Of a DNA stretch of 64,000 nt, positions 15,136 through 23,098 are shown in pieces. The position numbers and the translations under genes are program-made. The notes under the pieces were generated by a model. The model was not told where the DNA came from. It ran no database searches and worked only from the letters and a program-made list of their open reading frames with translations. Positions within the stretch are counted from its first letter, which is position 1. The number at the start of each line of letters is the position of its first letter. The stretch is taken from NCBI GenBank assembly GCA_020444515.1, contig JAHLKX010000005.1, positions 422,988 to 486,987 of the forward strand, read 5' to 3'. Origin of the DNA: Bacteroidota bacterium (GTDB lineage: Bacteria; Bacteroidota; Bacteroidia; Bacteroidales; JAADJA01).

Positions 15136-16362
15136 ATGAAAAAAGAAATTGTAACCCTGTCAACGATCTTGATATTGTGCCAAATTGCTTTTACACAAAG
15201 TGGTTGGCAAATAATACCTCCTCCAATAACTGAAAATTTTACATCCGTATTTTTTACAGATCCTAATCATGGGTGGTTGGTGTCTGATGAAGGGACTATT
15301 GTTTTTACTTCGGATGGAGGATCATCATGGCAATCCATTTCCTATCCCGATTTTCATTTTACCAGTGTGTATTTTTCAAGCAATATGCATGGCTGTATTG
15401 TAGGGTGGCAGGAGATGCTCGCAGATAGTTCTGCCATATTTATTACAGAGAATGGAGGTGAAAACTGGTTAGAAATTTCACATTACAGGGTGAATCGACT
15501 GAATGATGTTTTTTTTATTGATGATGATACAGGCTGGGCTGTGGGTTCGAAAGATGCCACGAATCTAAATTGCATGTGCTATACTACTGATGGAGGTTAT
15601 TCCTGGGGAATTCAATCTTCCATTTCCATCATTGATGCAGAGCTGTTTGGGGTGAGTTTCAGAGATGAAAACCTGGGATCAGTTTGTGGAGCTGATGGTG
15701 CATTTTTTATAACCAGCAGCGGAGGCTTAAGCTGGGCCATGGGTATCTCTGCACCGGTTTTGAATCTGAATGATATTTATAACTTTGGTATGCTCACAGG
15801 TTGCATTGTTGGCGATGAAGGAACGGCATTGTTTACCATTAACAATTGGTATCAATATATCGATCAAACAACCAATACTACAGAAAATTTAAACGCTGTT
15901 TCCGGAGCGCCTGGGACTAATTTTTTGTGGGCTGTTGGCGACAATGGAACCATCCTGTATAACTCCAGTTATTTATTCCCCTGGTTGCCGAATGAGTCAG
16001 GAACAACCGAAAATCTAAACGATGTTCAAATGCTCAGCCCTATAGAAGGTTGGGCGGTTGGAGATAATGGTACGATCTTGTATTTTAATCCCTGGTCTGG
16101 GGTACAAATTTCATCTGGTGAATTGTCCCTGCAAGTTTATCCCATTCCCGCAAATGATTGGATTCATATCATGTTTGATAAAACCCTTTCCTTTGATCAT
16201 GCAACAATATTTACCTGTGAAGGACAAACCATGTTTAACCGTGACATAGACCATAAAACTTTACCCATGTCCATTGATGTCAGTCAGTTTGAACCAGGTA
16301 TCTACGTCATTCGTTTCTGGAATGATTACAATGCAATTAATCGTCGTATTGTCATTCAATAA
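15136..16362 (+). CDS. Secreted YCF48/BNR-repeat protein with T9SS sorting domain
   Basis: 408 residues from ATG 15136; the longer frame starts in the promoter area. A signal peptide is followed by a propeller of BNR/YCF48-type blades with the pattern FTSVFFTDPNHGWLVSDEG, TSDGGSSWQS, FIDDDTGWAVG, TDGGYSWG and GWAVGDNGTILY. The C-terminal 75 residues are a T9SS type A domain (VYPIPANDWIHI, EPGIYVIRF, RRIVIQ). Such proteins are surface or secreted in Bacteroidota; YCF48 itself helps photosystem assembly in phototrophs, which is not relevant here. The neighbouring T9SS cargo genes are each behind their own promoter. Confidence 0.83.
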   Translation: MKKEIVTLSTILILCQIAFTQSGWQIIPPPITENFTSVFFTDPNHGWLVSDEGTIVFTSDGGSSWQSISYPDFHFTSVYFSSNMHGCIVGWQEMLADSSAIFITENGGENWLEISHYRVNRLNDVFFIDDDTGWAVGSKDATNLNCMCYTTDGGYSWGIQSSISIIDAELFGVSFRDENLGSVCGADGAFFITSSGGLSWAMGISAPVLNLNDIYNFGMLTGCIVGDEGTALFTINNWYQYIDQTTNTTENLNAVSGAPGTNFLWAVGDNGTILYNSSYLFPWLPNESGTTENLNDVQMLSPIEGWAVGDNGTILYFNPWSGVQISSGELSLQVYPIPANDWIHIMFDKTLSFDHATIFTCEGQTMFNRDIDHKTLPMSIDVSQFEPGIYVIRFWNDYNAINRRIVIQ

Positions 16363-16472
16363 ACCCGTTTATTTCCAAATTTGAAAAACCTTTCTTGCTG
16401 AATAAGACCGGTAAATAGTAGGTTTTTGGCTTTTTTCATTCCTTTTCTCTTAAGAATTAAATGTTAAAAAAC

Positions 16473-16504
16473 TTGACAAGTGGCTTCTTTTATTTCTATA
16501 TTTG
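16473..16504 (+). promoter_or_regulatory. Strong Bacteroidota promoter of the 16.5-23.0 kb operon
   Basis: TTGAC (16473-16477), 19 bases, TATATTTG (16497-16504), both parts matching the Bacteroidota primary sigma factor consensus. It ends 15 bases before the first gene of the long plus-strand run and is the best-matching promoter I found in the window. Confidence 0.75.
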
Positions 16505-16519
16505 TAAACTTCATAAAAT

Positions 16520-17359
16520 ATGAAGTATACAAAAAACACAAAAGCAATGAGATACAGGTCTAAACTCAAAGGTTCATTTGGAAGGGTTTATCCCATTAGC
16601 CTCATCATCATTTATATATTCTGTATGATTGAAATGGTGATTCGATGGTTAATAATAGTAAAAGGATACCTGATTTCACAATTTCCTTTATTCTCCTTTG
16701 TCATTGCCAGTTTGTTCTTTCTGGTTATGGGATTCATTCAAACATACCGATACAAATTATGGATCTATTCCGTCATTGGGTTTTTTGCCGGAGTGGGCTG
16801 TATCCTTGCAATATTCATTGTCCCGGGTTTTCCATTATACTTCAGGGTGGTTTATGCTGCAAATATGTTGATCATTTTATTAATAGTGATCATAAATTGG
16901 CCTCTCTTGAGCAGCCAGGAAAGATTTGAAAGCAATGCGCGACGTCTGTTCAAACTTGCTTCTGAACTCATTTCGGAAACTTCAAGCGGCTTTACACACA
17001 GACCTTATGCAGTAGGTAGGATTACGATAAGTCAGGATGAACTACTCGGATTTGCTCGGTTTGTAAATGGAAAATTTATTGCCAGGTCAATCCATCTGAA
17101 AAGTTCGGTTTGCCTCATATTTTCAATGAATAAGAGTGTAATGAAGGTGAATGATCCATTGGAGGTGAGTTATTTTGAAATCAATGATTCTGGTGATGTT
17201 TCTGTAAAAATATCTGAAAGGGACTATGACCAATACAGAAAAACCTTCAATTTCGATCAGCTCAATGAAAAAATGGGCAGTGTTTTTTTACGATTTATCA
17301 ATTACTATCAAAATGGATATGAAAATAGAATTTTAACCGAATTGAAAACAGCACGATAA
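16520..17359 (+). CDS. Four-helix membrane protein, paralog A of the GYTERP-type family
   Basis: 279 residues. Four membrane helices fill residues 25-128 (PISLIIIYIFCMIEM, FSFVIASLFFLVMGF, IYSVIGFFAGVGCIL, MLIILLIVIINW). A cytoplasmic domain of about 150 residues follows with GFTHRPYAVGRI, ELLGFARFV and, near the end, FNFDQLNEKMGSVFLRFINYY. The same order of motifs occurs in the proteins from 20176 and 21022, so the three are paralogs; this one is the most diverged. I do not recognise the family. It is first in the operon, directly behind the strong promoter, and the transglutaminase gene follows after 32 bases. A membrane sensor or scaffold is possible, but nothing shows a catalytic site. 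Confidence 0.78.
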   Translation: MKYTKNTKAMRYRSKLKGSFGRVYPISLIIIYIFCMIEMVIRWLIIVKGYLISQFPLFSFVIASLFFLVMGFIQTYRYKLWIYSVIGFFAGVGCILAIFIVPGFPLYFRVVYAANMLIILLIVIINWPLLSSQERFESNARRLFKLASELISETSSGFTHRPYAVGRITISQDELLGFARFVNGKFIARSIHLKSSVCLIFSMNKSVMKVNDPLEVSYFEINDSGDVSVKISERDYDQYRKTFNFDQLNEKMGSVFLRFINYYQNGYENRILTELKTAR

Positions 17360-17391
17360 AAATCATTTTAAACCATAAAACAATTTAAATC

Positions 17392-19782
17392 ATGAAAACT
17401 ACAAACAAAAACAACAGGTGGATCCTCCTGGCAGCCCTATTCATTTGGGGTTGCTCAGGAATGGGTCAAAAATCAGCAAATGATTATGAAACAGAATATT
17501 ATAGCTTTGAAATGAGTGGAATCATCTGTGGGTATTTCGAAACAACCAAAACACTGATGAATGAAAATGAAAAGAAATATCTACAGGTAAACGATGACGT
17601 GGTAATGAAGTTGACGGTTCTTGGTCAAGGTGTTGATATTCATATTCAAAACAGATACAAAGTTGATCCGGAAACAGAAAATTACTATTACAGTTATCGA
17701 AACTACAACAATGGATCCGTCGAACTGATTTCTACGACAGAAGTGAAAGATGGCAAAGCATTTTTCACTTCCAACCAGGAAAATGAAACCAAGGTTTTTG
17801 ACCTATCTGACGGTGTGATTTTAGAATCAACCTATGAAGTTAATCACTTAATTAAAGATTTTATTATTGGTAATGAAAAAGAGAAAACTTATAAAGTCTT
17901 TGATAATTTCAGGGGAGACATTGTGGAAAAATCATACAAGTTTATCCAGGAAGAAGAAATTCAGTTGAACGGGACCCATTTTTCAACCATTTTGATAGAG
18001 GAAATTGATCATAGTATGGGCACACGAATTAATTACTGGATAGATGTTCCAACTCATGAAGTGGTGAAATTTACTTATTCAGGAAGAACAATTTGTAAAT
18101 CCGATGCTTCTGTTAAAAAGAAGATTCAAACCGTCGATTTTGATGATGTGATCTTTGCCAAAGTCAATAAAGTGATTACCAATGTTCCGGAAATTACCTA
18201 TATGAAAGTTAAAGCCAAAATCAAAAGTGATGGTACCTGGATTACAATGGAATCTCTCAATTTTCCCGGTCAAAAATTTACAGGTACTGTTGAGGATAAT
18301 TTGGCTGAAGGAATTTTCGAAATCGAACCCATACGTTATGACGGAAGCAATGCCCCGGCTTTTCCATATGATTACGCAATAGCGGATTCATTAAAAAAAT
18401 ACCTGGAACCCGAAAGTTTAATTGAATCCGATCATCCTGATATCATTAAGGAAGCTCAGGAAATAACTAAAAATGCTGGTGATTCATGGGAAGCTGCTAT
18501 AGGCCTCAGCAAATGGGTGTCGGACAATATCCAGGGCGCTATCCCCGGGGGTACTTCGGCCATTAACACATATAAAACAAGATTGGGAGAATGTGGCTCT
18601 CATTCCAGGTTACTGGCAGCTTTTTGCAGGGCGGTTGGAATTCCTGCCAGGCTTTCCATTGGCTGCATGTACACGACTTATTATCATGGGAGTTTTGGAC
18701 AACATGCCTGGACCGAGATTTATATGGGTGATGCGGGCTGGGTGGCCGTTGATGCCACTGCCGAAGAAATAGATTATATAGATGCCGGACATATCAGATT
18801 GGGAGAGTTGAACAGCTTTATGCCTATTGAAATGAAAATTCTGGAGTATAAAATTAGAGGCCAGGAAATGAGTGAGGTAGATGATATAGTACCGGATAAG
18901 TATGCGGACCTGATTGGTAAATATTCCATTATCGAATACAATAAAATCTTTGAAGTTCTTTATACAGAAGGCTCTCTTGCAGTTGATATTCCTGGTAAAG
19001 CTGTACTGGCGTTAAATGATGCGGATGAAAATGGTTTGTATTATCCTACGGCTACTCGGCAGGTTAATTTTCGTTTCGAAAGAAATGAAGATGGAAAGAT
19101 TAAGGCCATGTGGCTGCAACAATTGATGCCGGTTTCAAAAAAAGCGGAACAAGAATCAATCGCCGATGATACTCCTGAAAATTTGCAGCCATATACAGGC
19201 GTGTATGCATTTGCGCCTGCCAATATTGAAATATTAGTTTCGAATAATAATGGTGAACTATACATGAGTGATCCTCATACAAGGACAGATACAAAGCTAG
19301 AACTGAATGAAGAAAAAGGGAAGTGGAAGTTAGCTGTCTCAAATAATGAAGTCTCATTTGAAAAAGATGAGAATGGAAATGTTTTTCAGCTAAATTATTA
19401 TCAGAATATCTATTTAACCAGGGGTGTTCTCGTGAGCAATTTTGTGGAAGAGACCATTGAAAATTCAGGTGTTGATGAGGGAATCAATAAGTACCATCAA
19501 TTAAAAAGTGAAAATAAAAGAGATTGCATTTTTAATGAATTGGCGTTGAATAACCTGGGCTATAAATACCTTTCGGAAGATAAAAAAACAGAAGCCATTG
19601 AAATTTTTAAATTAAACGCAGAAGAATATCCCGACTCATGGAATGTTTTTGATAGTCTTGGTGAGGCGTATATGAAAAACGGGGATAAAAAGGAGGCCAT
19701 TCAAAGCTACAGGAAATCCATCAAATTGAATCCTGAAAATACCGGTGGAAAAGAAATGCTGGCTAAATTAAAAAGTGAATAA
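17392..19782 (+). CDS. Transglutaminase-like lipoprotein with C-terminal TPR repeats
   Basis: 796 residues. The N-terminus (LLAALFIWGCSGMG) is a lipoprotein signal. Residues 35-300 are a beta-rich region I cannot assign. A transglutaminase/protease-like core follows with Cys401 in GECGSHSRLL, His438 in GQHAWTEIY and Asp454 in VAVDATAEE, a complete triad. After a second beta region (residues 500-690, resembling lipocalin/DUF3471-type C-terminal modules), the last 80 residues form two TPR units (NVFDSLGEAYMKNGDKKEAI). The enzyme probably faces the periplasm and makes or breaks an amide bond, with the TPR part binding a partner. It lies between paralogs A and B of the membrane family in the same transcript. 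Confidence 0.82.
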   Translation: MKTTNKNNRWILLAALFIWGCSGMGQKSANDYETEYYSFEMSGIICGYFETTKTLMNENEKKYLQVNDDVVMKLTVLGQGVDIHIQNRYKVDPETENYYYSYRNYNNGSVELISTTEVKDGKAFFTSNQENETKVFDLSDGVILESTYEVNHLIKDFIIGNEKEKTYKVFDNFRGDIVEKSYKFIQEEEIQLNGTHFSTILIEEIDHSMGTRINYWIDVPTHEVVKFTYSGRTICKSDASVKKKIQTVDFDDVIFAKVNKVITNVPEITYMKVKAKIKSDGTWITMESLNFPGQKFTGTVEDNLAEGIFEIEPIRYDGSNAPAFPYDYAIADSLKKYLEPESLIESDHPDIIKEAQEITKNAGDSWEAAIGLSKWVSDNIQGAIPGGTSAINTYKTRLGECGSHSRLLAAFCRAVGIPARLSIGCMYTTYYHGSFGQHAWTEIYMGDAGWVAVDATAEEIDYIDAGHIRLGELNSFMPIEMKILEYKIRGQEMSEVDDIVPDKYADLIGKYSIIEYNKIFEVLYTEGSLAVDIPGKAVLALNDADENGLYYPTATRQVNFRFERNEDGKIKAMWLQQLMPVSKKAEQESIADDTPENLQPYTGVYAFAPANIEILVSNNNGELYMSDPHTRTDTKLELNEEKGKWKLAVSNNEVSFEKDENGNVFQLNYYQNIYLTRGVLVSNFVEETIENSGVDEGINKYHQLKSENKRDCIFNELALNNLGYKYLSEDKKTEAIEIFKLNAEEYPDSWNVFDSLGEAYMKNGDKKEAIQSYRKSIKLNPENTGGKEMLAKLKSE

Positions 19783-19795
19783 CCTGCATCAAAAT

Positions 19796-19996
19796 ATGAA
19801 AGTTATGAAATACAAAATTCACAAGTTTGAAATCAACATGTCCCGTGATCAGGACCGTTTGGAAAAGTTTTTGAATGGTTTGAGCGGAGAAGTTGTTGCA
19901 ATCATCCCTAACAATGCGAACATGACATTTTTGCAAATTTACGGAGTGACTCAAAAGATTAATTTCCTTTATATCATTGAAAAACTGGCAAAATGA
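19796..19996 (+). CDS. Small protein of unknown function, 66 residues
   Basis: The frame can begin at ATG 19796 or ATG 19805; a GTG at 19775 would overlap the transglutaminase stop. The product has a beta-alpha-beta look: MKYKIHKFEINMSRD, a helix RLEKFLNGL, GEVVAIIPN, and FLYIIEKLAK. This resembles small DUF4177-like proteins, a weak comparison made by eye. Its TGA stop overlaps the ATG of the next tiny ORF, and it starts 13 bases after the transglutaminase gene, so it is in the same operon. Codon use is like the neighbours. Function unknown. Confidence 0.65.
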   Translation: MKVMKYKIHKFEINMSRDQDRLEKFLNGLSGEVVAIIPNNANMTFLQIYGVTQKINFLYIIEKLAK

Positions 19997-20121
19997 AAAA
20001 GCAAATCAAATTGATCATGTTTTTGATTTTGATCGGTTCATCTACCAATGATCAATCGAACGAGCAAGAGAATCGTATTGGAAAGGATTCAATGAGAGAG
20101 TATGCATTCAAGCCAGGATAA
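19993..20121 (+). CDS. Tiny exported peptide or gene remnant, 42 residues
   Basis: Starts with ATG overlapping the previous stop (ATGA) and encodes MKKQIKLIMFLILIGSSTND followed by a polar tail ending in a TAA at 20119-20121. The basic start plus hydrophobic stretch is a good signal sequence; the tail is only about 22 residues. It could be a secreted peptide of the operon or what is left of a longer exported protein after a frameshift. The ATGA coupling favours real translation. Confidence 0.45.
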   Translation: MKKQIKLIMFLILIGSSTNDQSNEQENRIGKDSMREYAFKPG

Positions 20122-20175
20122 ACGTTTACTATATTTTAAGAGCAAAAAAATTATCAAACAATTAAAATATTACCT

Positions 20176-20991
20176 ATGGCCAGCAAAAGAAAATTCAATC
20201 CGTCATTTAATATTGGGGTGTTTATCCCGATAGCGATTACCCTTGTTGCTTTTGCCTTTGCATCAACATTCATTGGAATTTCAGCAGGTCTGATCGTGGT
20301 ATTATTTACCTTTTCACTATATGCTCTTTTTTCTCTTTGGACTTATGCAAAAACCAGGAATATTGCTTATTTCGCTGCATTTATATTTCAGTCTCTAATG
20401 GTCATCTATTTTTTGACTGTTCCACACGGATTAATACCAATAGGTAGCAAAGAGAAAGCCTGGTTTTTTTATTTCTGTGGATTGATCGTCGCCGTTTGGC
20501 TCGTATACATGATGGCCACCGGTAAAGGAAAATGGAAGGGAAAAAATGTATTTGAGTTGGCTGCACTCCAGGTGAATGATACCGTAAATGGGTACACGGA
20601 AAGACCAAGGCCGGCCGGCAAATTGCATTACACGAAAAGTGAATTATTTGGGTTTGCTGAATTTGTTCGTAAAAACTTGATTGCGTTACCCTATATCGAA
20701 CAAGACAGTGTCGTTTTTGTCCCTGTGAAAATGGGGGATGAATACAAATTTTTATTGGGATTTGCTGGTGACCATCGATTTCATTCATGGGTTTCTTTCG
20801 ATTTTGAAGGGAATATTTCGGCCAGCATCTCAAAAAAAGATTATTTGTGCTTTACTGAAGAATTTTCATTTGATCAATTATGTGACTCACTCGGAAAATT
20901 ATTCATTGAATTTATGGAGTATTACAAGAAAAATGAAACGGAAAGGATCTTACACCGGCTTAATTCACTAAAATTTGGATATTTCGAATAG
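20176..20991 (+). CDS. Four-helix membrane protein, paralog B of the GYTERP-type family
   Basis: 271 residues. Four helices in residues 13-115 (VFIPIAITLVAFAFA, LIVVLFTFSLYALFS, YFAAFIFQSLMVIYF, FYFCGLIVAVWLVYM) precede a cytoplasmic domain with GYTERPRPAGKL, ELFGFAEFVRKNLIALPYIE, SWVSFDFEGNISASISKKDY and FSFDQLCDSLGKLFIEF. It shares these blocks closely with the next gene (GYTERPHPLGKL, RKNLVAIPYIE, SFDQLCYSMGNLFIEF), so B and C are the more recent duplicates. No known domain recognised. It starts 54 bases after the tiny ORF. Confidence 0.78.
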   Translation: MASKRKFNPSFNIGVFIPIAITLVAFAFASTFIGISAGLIVVLFTFSLYALFSLWTYAKTRNIAYFAAFIFQSLMVIYFLTVPHGLIPIGSKEKAWFFYFCGLIVAVWLVYMMATGKGKWKGKNVFELAALQVNDTVNGYTERPRPAGKLHYTKSELFGFAEFVRKNLIALPYIEQDSVVFVPVKMGDEYKFLLGFAGDHRFHSWVSFDFEGNISASISKKDYLCFTEEFSFDQLCDSLGKLFIEFMEYYKKNETERILHRLNSLKFGYFE

Positions 20992-21021
20992 CACAAAGAA
21001 AAACTTAAAAAATCAATAGCT

Positions 21022-21828
21022 ATGTATTTCATTAGAAAACTTAAGCCACCTGAGATGAGCATAGAAGCAATATTTGGATTGGCAATGATCCCTGCGCTGC
21101 TAGTGCTTTTTGTACTTTTTGGATTTGAGACCATGTTTGGTTTCATTGCTATCATTGAATTGATTGCTGTAATCATTCAGTTGAATTTATATTTCAGGAC
21201 CAGAAACATCTATTTTTTATGGATGGCCCTGGCATTGTTTATCGTTTTCATATTTGCCGCAGATTTGGCCTGGTTTGGATTGGATAAAATGAAGGCTGAA
21301 TTCAAGGTACTTGCCATCGGGGTCATCTTTGCAGCTGTGCTGGTGATTTATATTGTATTTACGAAAAAGATAAAATGGAGAACACGGGAGATTCTTGAAC
21401 TTTCAGCCATGCCGGTTTCAGATGCGAAAGATGGTTATACAGAACGTCCTCATCCGCTGGGTAAATTACAATTATCAAGATTTGAGGCTGAAGCCTTTAC
21501 TGCTTTTATCAGGAAAAACCTTGTTGCGATCCCATATATAGAAAACGATGTAACGTTTTATTCCCTGACCAATAATTACTGGAATCAAATGGGATTGAAA
21601 AAAGACTTCAAAAACGACTCCTGGATTTCTCTTGACTCAGCGGGATTTATCAACGTGTTTATTTCCAGAAAAGATTATTTAAAGTTTAAAGACAATTTTT
21701 CATTTGATCAGTTATGTTATTCCATGGGAAATTTGTTCATTGAATTTTTTGCGATGTTTAAGCGGGGTGAGGGTATACAAATCATCAACAGATTGAACAA
21801 TCTAAAACTTAATCCAATTATAGAGTAA
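21022..21828 (+). CDS. Four-helix membrane protein, paralog C of the GYTERP-type family
   Basis: 268 residues, organised like paralogs A and B: helices in residues 12-112 (LAMIPALLVLFVLFG, FIAIIELIAVIIQL, FLWMALALFIVFIFA, VLAIGVIFAAVLVIYI), then KKIKWRTREILELSAMP as a basic juxtamembrane part, and the shared domain with GYTERPHPLGKL, FIRKNLVAIPYIENDV, SWISLDSAGFINVFISRKDY and FSFDQLCYSMGNLFIEF. The positive residues after the last helix place the domain in the cytoplasm. The gene is 30 bases after paralog B. Function unknown; three copies in one operon suggest a hetero-oligomer. Confidence 0.78.
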   Translation: MYFIRKLKPPEMSIEAIFGLAMIPALLVLFVLFGFETMFGFIAIIELIAVIIQLNLYFRTRNIYFLWMALALFIVFIFAADLAWFGLDKMKAEFKVLAIGVIFAAVLVIYIVFTKKIKWRTREILELSAMPVSDAKDGYTERPHPLGKLQLSRFEAEAFTAFIRKNLVAIPYIENDVTFYSLTNNYWNQMGLKKDFKNDSWISLDSAGFINVFISRKDYLKFKDNFSFDQLCYSMGNLFIEFFAMFKRGEGIQIINRLNNLKLNPIIE

Positions 21829-21905
21829 AAGCATTAAGAATTAGACAGTAATGAAAATTAGCCCTCAAATACGAATCATTAAAAACTCAAAGAAAATTAA
21901 ACAAC

Positions 21906-22505
21906 GTGGATTTTAAACAAGCAGCCATACTTGGATCATATATTTCGAAGGACTATGCTGAAGACCTGTTCCGGTTACTGGCAACCTACCGGAATATCTC
22001 TGCTTCAGAGGCTGCTTCACGATTGAATATGCACATTAAAACCGTGCAGGACTTCATGGAGGCGATGACTTCACTGGATATACTCGAAAAATCAGAAACA
22101 TTGGAAGGGAAGCGACCTTATTATCGTTATTCGTTGAAAAAAAGACTGATTGAAATGAGTGTTGATCTGAGTCCCCTCTTTCAGGCAGAAAAATCGGATG
22201 ATAAACTGAATCTAAAAATCCGGGAAATGAAAAATGCCCGGGTTCGTTTCACCGTATCACGAAACAATCAATACATCAGCAATGTGGTGATCTGGATTGG
22301 AGAGGGACGTGATCGTAAAGAGCGCAAGCTCAACCTGAGCATTCCACAAGGACGTTTTTTATATCATTTGCCATTCCCAAGTGCTGAATTTAAGAGCATT
22401 GCTGATATCATGGAAAGTGCAGGAAATAATGGTGAAAATGTTTCTGAAATATTAGACATTGTGAATGTGTTGATTGAATACAATGTAATTGAATCAGAAT
22501 CGTAA
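21906..22505 (+). CDS. Winged-helix DNA-binding protein
   Basis: 199 residues, starting with GTG at 21906 (no ATG fits as well). Residues 15-75 look like a winged helix: LFRLLATYRNISASEAASRL, HIKTVQDFMEAMTSLDIL (recognition helix) and EGKRPYYRYSLKK (wing). The C-terminal part is beta-rich (FTVSRNNQYISNVVIWIGEG) and ends in a helical segment, NVLIEYNVIES. It may sense a ligand or bind a partner and could be the regulator of the upstream operon, from which it is 77 bases away in the same direction. ArsR/MarR-like logic is inferred only. Confidence 0.7.
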   Translation: MDFKQAAILGSYISKDYAEDLFRLLATYRNISASEAASRLNMHIKTVQDFMEAMTSLDILEKSETLEGKRPYYRYSLKKRLIEMSVDLSPLFQAEKSDDKLNLKIREMKNARVRFTVSRNNQYISNVVIWIGEGRDRKERKLNLSIPQGRFLYHLPFPSAEFKSIADIMESAGNNGENVSEILDIVNVLIEYNVIESES

Positions 22506-22515
22506 ATTTGAGTTG

Positions 22516-23007
22516 ATGGATCGCTTGCAGAAAAATATTGAGCTTGCTCAGAAGAAAAAACAGGAAAACCAAAAGTTCATCAAAAGGTTAAAAGCAAAAA
22601 AGCCCAGGGATCTGGATGAAGTTACGCTGCGTCTTCATGAAACAGCTTTTAGCCACATCAACTGCCTCGATTGTGCCAGGTGCTGTAAAGTGCTCGGACC
22701 AAGAATAACCCTCAAAGATATTGACCGGATCGCGAAATTCCTAAATATGAAACCCGATGGCTTTATCCATAAATATTTACGAATTGATGAAGACAGAGAT
22801 TATGTATTCCAATCGATGCCCTGCCCGTTTTTAAGGGAAGATAATTATTGTTCTGTTTACGAAGTTCGTCCAAAAGCCTGTGCCGAATACCCCCATACCG
22901 ACCGTCGGAAGATTCATCAGATCCTCGACCTTACCTTTAAGAATTCCCTGACATGCCCGGCCGTATATGAAATTGTGGAAGGGCTCAAAGAACAGTATAC
23001 CAGGTAG
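22516..23007 (+). CDS. YkgJ-family cysteine cluster protein
   Basis: 163 residues from ATG 22516. The helical N-terminus (RLQKNIELAQKKKQENQKFIKRL) precedes the conserved cysteine cluster: INCLDCARCCKVLGPRI, FQSMPCPFLRED, CSVYEVRPKACAEYP, and a late SLTCPAVYEI. This is the zinc- or Fe-S-binding pattern of the YkgJ/UPF0153 type. The role of the family is not settled. The gene begins 10 bases after the winged-helix gene, so it can be the last gene of the long plus-strand unit. Confidence 0.85.
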   Translation: MDRLQKNIELAQKKKQENQKFIKRLKAKKPRDLDEVTLRLHETAFSHINCLDCARCCKVLGPRITLKDIDRIAKFLNMKPDGFIHKYLRIDEDRDYVFQSMPCPFLREDNYCSVYEVRPKACAEYPHTDRRKIHQILDLTFKNSLTCPAVYEIVEGLKEQYTR

Positions 23008-23026
23008 ATTAAATGTGATACATTGA

Positions 23027-23058
23027 TTTTGTTTGGTAACGTCTTTTTTTTAACTTTA
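23027..23058 (+). promoter_or_regulatory. Promoter of the T9SS protein gene at 23099
   Basis: TTTTG (23027-23031), 19 bases, TAACTTTA (23051-23058), one mismatch from TAnnTTTG, 40 bases before the ATG. Separates this gene from the preceding operon. Confidence 0.45.
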
Positions 23059-23098
23059 CCAGCATTCCTATTCAAAGCGTTAAATTAAAACAAGAGCA

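Noticed and set aside
16520..22505. Phage defence island
   Set aside because: No nuclease, no restriction or abortive infection domain and no mobile element signs were seen in this operon, so a defence label would be a guess.
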